The notes under the pieces are model-generated. The model did not search any database. It worked only from the letters and a program-made list of their open reading frames with translations, and had not been told where the DNA came from. From JBBRZF01 sp038236965 (GTDB taxonomy: Bacteria > Acidobacteriota > Terriglobia > Terriglobales > Acidobacteriaceae), in NCBI GenBank assembly GCA_038236965.1, contig JBBRZF010000017.1, forward strand, positions 1 through 33,146: DNA of 33,146 nucleotides. Reading direction: 5' to 3'. Made by a program: the position numbers and the translations under genes. Shown piece after piece: positions 1 through 7,835 of this stretch (positions are counted from its first letter, which is position 1; each line of letters starts with the position of its first letter).

Positions 1-177
1 GAGCGTCCGGGAGTGAAGTTCAAGGATGCCGACCTAGTGGGAATCCCCTATAGGATCACGATAGGCAAGAAGCTTGCGGAGGGCAAAGTTGAGGTTGTTA
101 CCCGCTCGACACGTGAGACGCTCGATGCTAACATCTCGGAAATTCCAGAGCTGATTGCGAAGCTGCTCCGCCCGTAA
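1..177 (+). CDS. proS: Prolyl-tRNA synthetase, C-terminal fragment
   Basis: This is the 3' end of a gene that begins before the window. Frame 1 is open from base 1 to a TAA at 175-177 and gives 58 residues. They start ERPGVKFKDADLVGIPYRI, which matches the anticodon-binding domain tail of bacterial-type ProRS (the ERPGV-F-D-ELIGIP block), and end with a short helix (ISEIPELIAKLLRP). ProRS charges tRNA-Pro with proline in the cytoplasm. The family match comes from memory of the motif; the catalytic core is outside the window, so completeness cannot be judged. The next gene starts 30 bases downstream on the same strand and may be co-transcribed. Confidence 0.85.
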   Translation, partial: ERPGVKFKDADLVGIPYRITIGKKLAEGKVEVVTRSTRETLDANISEIPELIAKLLRP

Positions 178-207
178 GGGATAGAGGCAGACAGTAGAGG
201 AAGCAAG

Positions 208-549
208 ATGAGTAATCTTAAGGCGTTATTCGGGCTGGCTGTCATGGTGACTTTCGCGTACGTGGCCTACATGATGCTGCCTCCGTACTTTAATAGTTAC
301 CAGTTCCAGGATTTCATCGAGTCGGAAGCGAAGTTGAATTCGTATTCGACGAAGCCAGAAGCCGAGATACAGGAAGGAATATTCAAGAAGGCGAAGGACC
401 TGGAATTACCACTCACTTCGGAAGCCATACATGTGCAGCGGAGTGGTACGGAAATCGCGATCTGGGCTGAATATACGGTTACGGTGGATCTGCCGGTCCA
501 TCCGATAGAGCTTAAGTTCACTCCATCGACGAAGAACAAGCGCATCTAG
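208..549 (+). CDS. Small membrane protein, DUF4845-like
   Basis: A 113-residue protein with one N-terminal membrane span (about residues 7-25) and a short extracytoplasmic domain. The layout is: span, PPYF, a helix with many acidic residues, a segment of the kind 'aEIqegifkkAkdl', then a beta segment ending in YTVTVDLPVHPIELKF. This resembles DUF4845 proteins, which often sit near core genes in Gram-negative bacteria and have no established function. The assignment is by eye and tentative. A purine-rich ribosome site (AGAGGAAG) lies just before the ATG. It follows proS by 30 bases and is followed by an intrinsic terminator, so it probably ends that transcription unit. Confidence 0.75.
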   Translation: MSNLKALFGLAVMVTFAYVAYMMLPPYFNSYQFQDFIESEAKLNSYSTKPEAEIQEGIFKKAKDLELPLTSEAIHVQRSGTEIAIWAEYTVTVDLPVHPIELKFTPSTKNKRI

Positions 550-878
550 GCGAACGGTCGGGCGCGAGGACGAAAGATTTGTGGCGGGCAGTCGGGGCAA
601 TCCGATTGCCCGTTTCTTTTTTAAGTATGGCGAGGCCATCGGGCGAATACGGTTCTGCAAGATGGGACGAGGGGGCAGCCGTCATTTAGAATGTTTTGAC
701 TGCTCTGGTCAGCGGAAATGCCGGTGCGCTTTCCGTCGCTGCTCGCGATTGCGGGCAACACTGGTTCTACGCCGCTTCCTGCGACTTGCCGGGACTGCGT
801 CCGGATAGGGCAAGACTTCCGGGCGAAACTTTAAGGACGGGTAACCGTCGCAACCTAAAGCGGCATCTCTGGTAAACA
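550..878. other. Gene-free stretch before the PBP gene
   Basis: It holds the terminator at 595-622. I see no convincing coding frame in the rest. The promoter of the penicillin-binding protein gene should lie here, but I could not pick a clear -35/-10 pair. No ribosome site is visible before its GTG. Confidence 0.5.
595..622 (+). terminator. Intrinsic terminator after the small membrane protein
   Basis: A 7-bp perfect stem (GGGCAAT 595-601, ATTGCCC 605-611) closes a 3-base loop. It is followed by GTTTCTTTTTT. Orientation and position fit termination of the proS/small membrane protein transcript. Confidence 0.7.
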
Positions 879-3548
879 GTGGCTATTAAAGTAAAAATCC
901 CGCGTACAAAGCGAAACAGTGGCGTTAGCGGCTGGTTCTCGAATCCAATCGTTCGAGCATCGGTTGCCAGCTTCATCCTCATCGGCCTGGTCTTCTTCGG
1001 GGCCTTCACTTATCTATACGTGAAATACGAAAAGATCGTGGACAAGCGCATGCGCGGGCAGATCTTTGAAAACGCCGCGCGCATCTTCGCGCGACCACAA
1101 CTGATAGAGGTCGGAGACAAGGTGTCTGCCGAACAGGTGGTCACCGCCCTGAAGCGTGCCGGATACACGGAAGAAGGCAAGGGTCCGGAGTCTCAGATGG
1201 GCTCGTTCCGCCTGATGAAGGGCGGAGTCGAGGTTCGTCCGGGAGAGTCGTCGTTCCACTCCACGGACGGCGCGGTGGTTCGCTTCAGCGAAGGCAAGGT
1301 CGAGAAAATCGTCGGTGTAGGAGGTTCGAGCGAGGGCCAGGCGCTGGCGGGCTACGAACTGGAACCGCAACTTGTGACCGCGCTTTTCCAGGGCGAAGAC
1401 CGTTCGAAGCGGCAGGTCGTAAAGTTCGACGAGATCCCAAAGGTGCTGGTGGATGCGGTGCTTGCGATCGAAGACCGGCGCTTCTTCCAACACTCGGGCG
1501 TGAACTATCTGCGATTCGTGGAGGCGGCGCTGATCGACCTGAAAGAAGGCAGGCACGCGCAAGGCGGTTCGACGCTGACCATGCAGGTATCGCGCGCATT
1601 CTTCCTGTCACCGGAAAAGACCATCCGCCGAAAACTGACGGAGATGTTGATCGCCATCGAACTGGAACAGAAATTTTCGAAGGCGCAGATATTCGAGTTG
1701 TACGCGAACCAGGTTCCGATGGGACAACGCGGTTCGTACGCAATCAATGGTTTTGCCGAAGCCTCGAGAGCGTATTTCAATAAAGACATCAAGAACCTGA
1801 CGTTGCCGGAAGCGGCGATGATCGCGGGCATCATTCAGCGTCCGAGCTATTTGTCGCCCTACCGGCATCCGGAACGGGTGCAGGAACGACGCAACCTGGT
1901 TCTGGAATCGATGGTGGAGACCGGGGCGATCACGCGGGAGGCGTGCGACAAGGCGAAAGCCACGCCGCTGCACCTGGCACCGCCGAACGTGGAGGCGAGC
2001 GACGCGCCTTACTTCGTGGACCTTATCAAGGACACGCTGCAATCGCGCTTCAGTGAGAACGACCTGAACGACCAGGGAATGCGCATCTACACGACGCTTG
2101 ATCCCGACTTGCAGCGAGTGGCGGCGGAAGCCGTGGACCTCGGCATTAAGGTTGTGGACGAACAGGTGAATAAACTCCGCACCAAAAAGGTGAAGACCGG
2201 CAAGGGCAAGGACGCGAAGACGGAAACGACGGTGCTGCCTGGGCCGACGCCGCAGGTCGCGCTGATTGCGCTGGATCCGCATACGGGCGAAGTGCTGGCG
2301 CTAGTGGGCGGACGCAATTACGGCTTCAGCCAGTTGAACCATTCCGTGGCAAAGCGCCCGACGGGATCGATCTTCAAGCCGTTCGTGTATGCGGCGGCGA
2401 TGAATACGGCGGTCTCGGGCGAGACCGCACCGGACAAGATATTTACCGCTTCCTCGCTGATCGACGATTCGCCGACGACGTTCTCCTACGGCGACCAGAT
2501 CTATGAGCCGCGCAACTATAAGGGCGAATATCACGGGCAGGTGACGGCGCGCTACGCGTTGCAGCAGTCGCTGAACAATGCGACGGTGAAACTGGCGGAA
2601 ACGGTGGGCTACGACAAGGTTGCGGAACTGGCGCGCGCCTCAGGCGTGAATTCCGTGAAGGCCACGCCGGCGATGGCGCTGGGCGCCTATGACGCCACGC
2701 CAATGGAGATGGCGGGAGCGTACACGGTCTTTGCCAACAACGGAGTTCGCCTGGATCCGATCATGCTGAAATCGGTCCGCAACCCGAGCGGCGACGTGCT
2801 GCAAGATTTCCAGAATTCGAAGAAGCCCGTGCTCGATCCGCGAGTGGCGTACGTGATGACCAACATGATGCAGGCTGTGATCGACCATGGAACAGCCTTT
2901 GCGGTTCGTGCGCGCGGATTCAGCGCGCCGGCAGCTGGAAAAACGGGTACGTCGCACGATGCCTGGTTTGCGGGATATACGACGAACCTGTTGTGCATCG
3001 TGTGGGTCGGCTACGACGATTACAGCGACCTGCGGCTTTCGGGCGGCACTACGGCGGCGCCCATCTGGGCGGAATTCATGAAGCGCGCGGTGGCGCTGCC
3101 TGCGTATCACAACGCGACGCAATTCAATCAGCCGTCGGGCGTGGTCGATGTGCCGATTGACAAGATCACGAATCGGCTGGCAACTGCTTCGTGTCCGGAA
3201 AGCTATACCGCTGCTTACGTCGCGGGAACGGAACCGAAGGAAACCTGCGAGCAAAGCGATCCGAGGAACATCTTCCAGAAGATGTTCGGCGTGGGGCCGC
3301 AGCCTTTGCCGCCTCCTCCGCCGACGACCAACGGCCCGGTGCCGGGTGCGCAGGGACGTCCGGGACAGCCGGCGGTGAATGCGCAGCAAACGCATCCGGA
3401 GCAACCGGAGGAGAAGAAGAAGAAGAAGGGCTTCTTCGGGAAAATATTCGGTGTGTTCAAAGACGATAAGGACCAAGTGAATCCCGATCCGGACAATAGA
3501 AATCCAGCTCCTCCACAAAATAATGGGAACAATCCGCGACCGAAGTAG
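879..3548 (+). CDS. Class A penicillin-binding protein (PBP1A family)
   Basis: A bifunctional peptidoglycan synthase of 889 residues, anchored in the inner membrane. In order: a basic cytoplasmic N-terminus, one membrane span (about 27-48), a small regulatory region (about 80-165) recalling the UB2H-like domain of PBP1B, a GT51 glycosyltransferase with the catalytic glutamate in AIEDRRFFQHSG (E198) and the GGSTLTMQ block, then a transpeptidase with SIFK (Ser497 nucleophile), SLN (564-566) and KTG (688-690). All catalytic motifs are intact. The C-terminus is a proline-rich linker followed by a lysine-rich amphipathic segment (KKKKKGFFGKIFG), which is unusual and may bind the membrane or the wall. 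The start is GTG; no Shine-Dalgarno sequence is obvious, and this start is chosen because the basic tail and span follow directly. It polymerises lipid II and cross-links the glycan strands. Confidence 0.95.
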   Translation: MAIKVKIPRTKRNSGVSGWFSNPIVRASVASFILIGLVFFGAFTYLYVKYEKIVDKRMRGQIFENAARIFARPQLIEVGDKVSAEQVVTALKRAGYTEEGKGPESQMGSFRLMKGGVEVRPGESSFHSTDGAVVRFSEGKVEKIVGVGGSSEGQALAGYELEPQLVTALFQGEDRSKRQVVKFDEIPKVLVDAVLAIEDRRFFQHSGVNYLRFVEAALIDLKEGRHAQGGSTLTMQVSRAFFLSPEKTIRRKLTEMLIAIELEQKFSKAQIFELYANQVPMGQRGSYAINGFAEASRAYFNKDIKNLTLPEAAMIAGIIQRPSYLSPYRHPERVQERRNLVLESMVETGAITREACDKAKATPLHLAPPNVEASDAPYFVDLIKDTLQSRFSENDLNDQGMRIYTTLDPDLQRVAAEAVDLGIKVVDEQVNKLRTKKVKTGKGKDAKTETTVLPGPTPQVALIALDPHTGEVLALVGGRNYGFSQLNHSVAKRPTGSIFKPFVYAAAMNTAVSGETAPDKIFTASSLIDDSPTTFSYGDQIYEPRNYKGEYHGQVTARYALQQSLNNATVKLAETVGYDKVAELARASGVNSVKATPAMALGAYDATPMEMAGAYTVFANNGVRLDPIMLKSVRNPSGDVLQDFQNSKKPVLDPRVAYVMTNMMQAVIDHGTAFAVRARGFSAPAAGKTGTSHDAWFAGYTTNLLCIVWVGYDDYSDLRLSGGTTAAPIWAEFMKRAVALPAYHNATQFNQPSGVVDVPIDKITNRLATASCPESYTAAYVAGTEPKETCEQSDPRNIFQKMFGVGPQPLPPPPPTTNGPVPGAQGRPGQPAVNAQQTHPEQPEEKKKKKGFFGKIFGVFKDDKDQVNPDPDNRNPAPPQNNGNNPRPK

Positions 3549-3657
3549 GTCTAAACTGTGTGTAAGGATTTAGGGGAGCTGTGTAGCTGAACCCATCAGC
3601 ATGCGCGGCGCCGCACGGTTTGCCACCTGTCTGTGGGACGGGTAGGAGGGTCGCACC

Positions 3658-4488
3658 ATGCAAGGTCGTCTTTCCGCTGTAGTGTCTTTCGTGTTCGTCG
3701 TCTGCTCTCTCCCGGCTTTAGCCCAAAACGCTGTTCCAATCACAAGGCCCGTTGATAGCGGACAAGTACAGGAAGTGCAGCCGATCAATTCGGCGCAGCC
3801 TGCGGTTCCGCTGACGAGTACGGACCCAGTCGCGTTGGAAGAGCGCGGTGACCATCTGCGGGAGAGCAAGGATTTTCTGCAGGCAATCGATTACTATTCC
3901 GCCGCGCTGAAGCTGAAGCCGAGCGCAGTGGTACACAACAAGATAGGGATGTCGTATCTGCAATTGCGGCGCTGGGACAAAGCGTCGGATGCGATCAAAC
4001 GCGCCATCCGCATGGATAAGAAATACGCCGAGGCTTACAACAATCTGGGAGCGGTTTACCACATGAAGGCGAAGTACAACAACGCGATCAAGAACTACAA
4101 GAAAGCGATCGAGTTGAACGACTCTTCGGCATCGTTCCACAACAACCTGGGAACGAGCTACATCGAGAAAAAGGATTTTGCGAACGGGATCAAGGAGTAT
4201 CAGCTGGCATACCAGTTGGATCCGGCGGTATTTGAGCGTTCGTCGCGAACAGGCATGACGGCGCGTCCTGAATCTCCGGAAGACCGCGCGCGATATTCGT
4301 ATTTCCTGGCGCGAGTCTTCGCACAGAACGGCAATGCGGACAAGGCGCTGCTGTATCTTCGCAAAGCCATTGAAGACGGCTATCCGGAGATCAAAAACGT
4401 CTATAAGGATTCGGAGTTCGCCGGGTTGCGCAAGGACGAGCGATTCACCGAGTTGATGGCGACGCAGATGAACGTGATTCCGCAGTAG
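3658..4488 (+). CDS. Exported TPR protein, copy 1
   Basis: A 276-residue protein with a signal peptide (about residues 1-22, ending ALA-Q), a short linker and about four TPR units (roughly 60-195) with the typical A/Y pattern, for example AYNNLGAVY and SFHNNLGTSY. The C-terminus carries a conserved block (AIEDGYPEIKNVYKDSEF, then a second acidic helix). A ribosome site (GGGTAGGAGGG) precedes the ATG. TPR domains mediate protein contacts; no partner or reaction can be named. It is clearly paralogous to the next gene (same TPR order and same C-terminal block), so the pair arose by tandem duplication. It probably acts in the periplasm. Confidence 0.85.
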   Translation: MQGRLSAVVSFVFVVCSLPALAQNAVPITRPVDSGQVQEVQPINSAQPAVPLTSTDPVALEERGDHLRESKDFLQAIDYYSAALKLKPSAVVHNKIGMSYLQLRRWDKASDAIKRAIRMDKKYAEAYNNLGAVYHMKAKYNNAIKNYKKAIELNDSSASFHNNLGTSYIEKKDFANGIKEYQLAYQLDPAVFERSSRTGMTARPESPEDRARYSYFLARVFAQNGNADKALLYLRKAIEDGYPEIKNVYKDSEFAGLRKDERFTELMATQMNVIPQ

Positions 4489-4496
4489 AATCCGGA

Positions 4497-4545
4497 CGGT
4501 CGCGAACTCGCAATTCCGAACAGGGGAATCCCCGGTTCGCGACCG
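4497..4545. repeat. Composite inverted repeat between the TPR paralogues
   Basis: An 11-bp perfect inverted repeat (CGGTCGCGAAC 4497-4507 and GTTCGCGACCG 4535-4545) encloses a smaller hairpin (ATTCC 4513-4517 with GGAAT 4525-4529, or GGGG 4523-4526 with CCCC 4530-4533). A short T run appears only 8 bases after the outer stem, so it is not a classic intrinsic terminator. It could still attenuate transcription or stabilise the upstream mRNA 3' end. Confidence 0.6.
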
Positions 4546-4581
4546 ATCCGCTGATTTTTGTTAAACTAGCTTTTCGTCCTC

Positions 4582-5325
4582 ATGCGTATTCTTTTCACAA
4601 TCCTGCTACTCGCTTCGTCTGTCTTTGCACAGGCCGCACGCCCCGATTACTCCAAGCTATCGCCCAAGGAACTGGAAGACCGCGCGGACGCCTTTCGCTC
4701 GCAGCGGGACACGGCCACGGCACTGGACCTCTACAATCGCGCGATTGCCCGTAATCCCAAGAATGCCGTGCTGTACAACAAAGCCGGGATGGCGCAACTG
4801 ATGTTGCGCGATTACAAAGGCGCGCGCCGCAGCTTCGAACGGGCGACCAAGCTGGACAAGCAGTATGCGGAAGCTCTGAACAATCTTGGAGTGGTTTACT
4901 ACCAGCGCCACAACTACCAACGGGCAAGCACGCTTTACAAGAAGGCAATCAAGATTCGTCCGGACTCAGCCTCCTTCCACTTGAACCTGGGCTCGGCCTA
5001 CTTCGACGGCAAGCAGATGGATGCCGCGATGAAGGAATACGGGGCGGCCTTGCAGTTGGACCCCTTGGTCTTCAACCGCAGTTCGGCCATTGGAATATCG
5101 GCCAAGGTGGCAAGGCCCGAGGACCGGGCCGTATATGCGTACATGATGGCGCGCCTCTATGCACGGGCTAATGACATCGACCATGCCATAGGCCAGCTTC
5201 GTTCCGCGCTGGAAGACGGGTATCCGAATATCAGGGATGTATATACGAACGATGAGTTTGCGGCCGTCCGCCAGGACCCGCGCTTTGCGGAACTCATGCA
5301 GGCCGCGACGCCGCTCATTCAGTAA
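4582..5325 (+). CDS. Exported TPR protein, copy 2
   Basis: A 247-residue protein with a short signal peptide (MRILFTILLLASSVFAQA), about four TPR units (roughly 35-165) and the same C-terminal block as its neighbour (ALEDGYPNIRDVYTNDEF). It lacks the longer linker that copy 1 has after its signal peptide, which explains its smaller size. TAAACT at about 4563 could be a -10 element, but I find no good -35 partner. There is no strong ribosome site before the ATG. Function is unknown beyond a likely periplasmic scaffold role. The two copies have diverged in sequence while keeping the same architecture, which suggests an old duplication kept for separate uses. Confidence 0.85.
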   Translation: MRILFTILLLASSVFAQAARPDYSKLSPKELEDRADAFRSQRDTATALDLYNRAIARNPKNAVLYNKAGMAQLMLRDYKGARRSFERATKLDKQYAEALNNLGVVYYQRHNYQRASTLYKKAIKIRPDSASFHLNLGSAYFDGKQMDAAMKEYGAALQLDPLVFNRSSAIGISAKVARPEDRAVYAYMMARLYARANDIDHAIGQLRSALEDGYPNIRDVYTNDEFAAVRQDPRFAELMQAATPLIQ

Positions 5326-5329
5326 TCAG

Positions 5330-5525
5330 TTGCATTGTTGCTGGTGTGAGTTCCCCAAGGGACAGAGTTTGTGCCAATCGGGCGACGAAAAAACCTTAGG
5401 AATAGTGAATTCCCACGCAACTTATCCTGAGAATCTGCGTCTATAGAGTTGAGCCTCCTGAGAACGGACTCGTTGTTCAGGGGAAACGGTGAACCCACCG
5501 CATTTTTGCGGTGGGTTATTTTTTT
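5330..5525 (+). ncRNA. Possible structured RNA or long 3' UTR
   Basis: About 200 bases with no coding frame. They contain several hairpins in a row: GTTCC/GGGAC near 5350, GGAAT/ATTCC near 5400-5413, CCTGAGAAC/GTTGTTCAGG (5455-5479, one bulge), and finally a strong terminator. The size and the terminator would suit a small RNA of the 6S class, but I do not recognise a family and found no clear promoter of its own. It may simply be the 3' UTR of the TPR gene. Confidence 0.22.
5492..5525 (+). terminator. Strong intrinsic terminator
   Basis: An 11-bp perfect stem (5492-5502 with 5507-5517), a TTTT loop and a run of seven T at 5519-5525. It ends the TPR transcript or the possible RNA before it, just ahead of the convergent kdsC gene. 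Confidence 0.92.
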
Positions 5526-5552
5526 GGCCAGGTGTGCCTTCGAGAACCCGCC

Positions 5553-6191
5553 TTAGATAGTGCTGCGCATGCTGCCGGTTGAGGAGCGCTCGGCAAGATA
5601 CGCCGTTACCGATTGCTCTAGTTTGCCCTGCGCCTTGAGAATGTATTCCACGGCGTCGCGCACGGCACCGTCTCCGCCACGACGGTCAGTGATGATGTGC
5701 GATTCGTCTTTCACATCTTCACGGGCGTTTGCCACGGCGATGGCGAGTCCACATTTACGCATGACGGGCAGGTCGATGATGTCGTCGCCGACGTAGGCAG
5801 CCTGTTCGTGGGTGAGTCCTTCTTTGGCGAGAATGCTTTCAAAGACGGAGAACTTGTCGGCGACGCCCTGGAATACGTAGTCGATGCGCAGGTCGCGGCA
5901 GCGCAGACGCACGGTTTCCGAGATGCGCTTGGTGATGACGGCCAGCTTGATTCCGGCAAGATGGGCGAGCGAGATGGCGGTGCCGTCGTGCGCGTGAAAT
6001 CCCTTGGTCTCCACCATGGCGTCGGAGGCGATGCCGTATCCGCCGGCATCGGCCTTGGCTTCCTGTTGCGCCTTGAGAACGGCCTGCTGCATACCCGGCG
6101 GCGCGGGGAAAAGAAAGATGGTGCCGTCGGTCATGACGCCATCGACGTCCAGTATGAGCAGCTTGATTTTCCTGGCACGAGCTTTGGACAT
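5553..6191 (-). CDS. kdsC: KdsC-type HAD phosphatase (KDO-8-phosphate phosphatase)
   Basis: A 212-residue HAD-superfamily enzyme. Motif I is LLILDVDGVMTDG (nucleophile D15, acid/base D17). Motif II/III follow as AVITKR and the downstream lysine region, and motif IV is YVGDDIIDLPVM. This pattern is typical of 3-deoxy-D-manno-octulosonate-8-phosphate phosphatase, which makes free KDO for lipopolysaccharide in the cytoplasm. The start at 6191 is preceded by AGGA with about 9 bases spacing; the frame continues upstream, but without resemblance to the family. It is longer than usual KdsC (about 170-190) because of roughly 30 extra residues between motif I and the FHAHDG motif, plus a C-terminal tail. 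No kdsA, kdsB or kdsD gene is adjacent, so the exact substrate is inferred. It is transcribed divergently from the gene at 6309. Confidence 0.85.
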   Translation of the reverse strand: MSKARARKIKLLILDVDGVMTDGTIFLFPAPPGMQQAVLKAQQEAKADAGGYGIASDAMVETKGFHAHDGTAISLAHLAGIKLAVITKRISETVRLRCRDLRIDYVFQGVADKFSVFESILAKEGLTHEQAAYVGDDIIDLPVMRKCGLAIAVANAREDVKDESHIITDRRGGDGAVRDAVEYILKAQGKLEQSVTAYLAERSSTGSMRSTI

Positions 6192-6308
6192 AGGGTGTGA
6201 TCCTCGCGGTGGAGCAAGCGGAAGCCCGATTGTAACAGGCAAAACTTTCCATCTGCGGTGCTGGCTAACTCCGGCCAAGTCCCCTAAACTGGCATCCGAG
6301 GAGAGAGC

Positions 6309-7754
6309 ATGGGTTCGCGCTTCTGCATCCCGGTGATGATTGTTCTGGGTGGCCTGGCTTGGTTGCCGTGCCGGGCGCAAAACAATTCGCTGGAGATAAA
6401 GATGGGCGGTCAAGCTCCGCCGCCAGTTGCCGCGAAGAGCAGGCAAACCACGGGCAATGCCGCGCCGAACGCAGCGACAACAACGCCCACTCCGGTCGCC
6501 CATGACTCTGCGCTGGCCGAGCGCGCGCTCAGCGAAAGTTATGGGCTGGGCAAAGAACTGCCCACCGAAGCCCGCCTACAACATTTGATCTCGCTTTGTT
6601 CGAGCGCGGCAGAGATGCCTTCGCTGCAGGCCGAAGAACGCGACTGGGCCGAGGAACTGTATCGGGCGGCTGGAGAACTCGCAGCTTCCGATGAACTGCG
6701 TTCGCATGCGCAATCTACGGCGGTAGCCTTGCTGGCTCCGATAGATGCGAAGAGAGCGTTGCAGTTATTCGATACCCTGGAAGCGCCTGCCAGAGCGGAG
6801 CTTGATCCGCGTCCGTGGGTGGCTCGCGTGACTTTTTCCAACATCCTGAAACAACAAGGCGTGAAGGCGATTCCCGGACTTCGCGCACGCGCGCGGAGGT
6901 TGGGAGATACGGGGCCTTATCCGTATTCCGCCATGGTGCCAGTACTTTCAAAGTTGAAAGACCAACCGGAAAAAGCGGCGCAGGTATTTGCCGACGCGCT
7001 TACTTATTATCGCCAGGGAAAAGATCCGCTGAACAGCGACATGAACTTCATCAGCTTCCTGCGCGGCGCTCACAACTTGAAAGTGATTCCCGACTGGCTG
7101 GTGCATGAGGCGGCGCTGGAGCTTGCGACGCGTGTGACGAGGGGCCTGGAGAACTCGACCGAGCCGAACGGGCCGGGAACATTCAATCGCTCGCGCTTCT
7201 ATTTTCGTGCTGCGTACTCGGTGCTGCAAAATGTGGACCCGGAAGTGGCGAAGAACATGAAGGAGCAGCAGCCATCGGCTATTCGCAATCCCGGTTCGAT
7301 GGGCATGGTGATGGGCTCGCAACAGCAGACTGCGGCTGCTGGCGTCGATTATCGACAGGACCCGGAGTTCCAGCGACTGGGCGCCAATAACGAGGATCTC
7401 ATTGGCAAGATCATGTCGATGAGTGAAGACGGGCAGCAACGTTCTCCGGAGATGCAGGCGGCCATCGCGCAAGCGATTTCGGTGGGAGTGAAACAGACGC
7501 AGCGCGCGCTGGAACTGGATCCGGCGAACGAACACGCCATCCGGCACAATCCGCCCGCACTGCCGGGCGTGATCGAAACGGCGTCGAAGATCAATCCGGA
7601 CTTCACATTTCACGAGATCGAAGGCGTGACGGACACCGAGCTGCGGGCATATTTGCTGATACAGTTTGCGAGCGGAATCCGCGAACTGCAGTTCATGCGC
7701 GAGATGGACAAGACGGACGAGGCGCGTCCGGTGGTGCGAGAAGAAAGTAAGTAG
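6309..7754 (+). CDS. Exported protein of unknown function
   Basis: A 481-residue protein with a signal peptide (about residues 1-23, ending CRAQ), a low-complexity Ala/Thr/Pro linker (about 35-65) and then a long, mostly alpha-helical region. I do not recognise a catalytic motif or family. A Met/Gln-rich stretch near the middle (about 320-350) probably forms a linker between two helical halves. Helix-turn-helix repeats with small residues at the turns suggest TPR- or HEAT-like packing, which is inference only. GAGGAG just before the ATG fixes the start. It follows the divergent kdsC gene by about 120 bases, and lhr downstream has its own promoter, so it is probably monocistronic. Confidence 0.75.
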   Translation: MGSRFCIPVMIVLGGLAWLPCRAQNNSLEIKMGGQAPPPVAAKSRQTTGNAAPNAATTTPTPVAHDSALAERALSESYGLGKELPTEARLQHLISLCSSAAEMPSLQAEERDWAEELYRAAGELAASDELRSHAQSTAVALLAPIDAKRALQLFDTLEAPARAELDPRPWVARVTFSNILKQQGVKAIPGLRARARRLGDTGPYPYSAMVPVLSKLKDQPEKAAQVFADALTYYRQGKDPLNSDMNFISFLRGAHNLKVIPDWLVHEAALELATRVTRGLENSTEPNGPGTFNRSRFYFRAAYSVLQNVDPEVAKNMKEQQPSAIRNPGSMGMVMGSQQQTAAAGVDYRQDPEFQRLGANNEDLIGKIMSMSEDGQQRSPEMQAAIAQAISVGVKQTQRALELDPANEHAIRHNPPALPGVIETASKINPDFTFHEIEGVTDTELRAYLLIQFASGIRELQFMREMDKTDEARPVVREESK

Positions 7755-7800
7755 CGTCGGCTTAAACGTACCAAGCTAAAACCTTTTCTCGGGCGAACAT

Positions 7801-7829
7801 TTGGCGAAAGTCCGGCTTCGGAATACAAT
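7801..7829 (+). promoter_or_regulatory. Sigma-70 promoter of lhr, leaderless geometry
   Basis: TTGGCG (7801-7806), 17-base spacer and TACAAT (7824-7829). The expected start point, about 7 bases after the -10, is the GTG start codon at 7836 itself, so the mRNA would have no 5' leader. Confidence 0.65.
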
Positions 7830-7835
7830 ATCCAA

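Noticed and set aside
581..808. 75-codon open frame on the plus strand
   Set aside because: It starts within the terminator region, has no ribosome site and a Cys/Arg-rich composition typical of chance frames in GC-rich DNA.
3612..3630. GC-rich palindrome around GCGGCGCCGC
   Set aside because: Short, without a T run or repeat elsewhere in the window; no function can be argued.
6192..6503. Upstream extension of the kdsC frame
   Set aside because: The extra 104 codons overlap the divergent gene at 6309 and have no family resemblance. The start at 6191 has a ribosome site and begins just before motif I.
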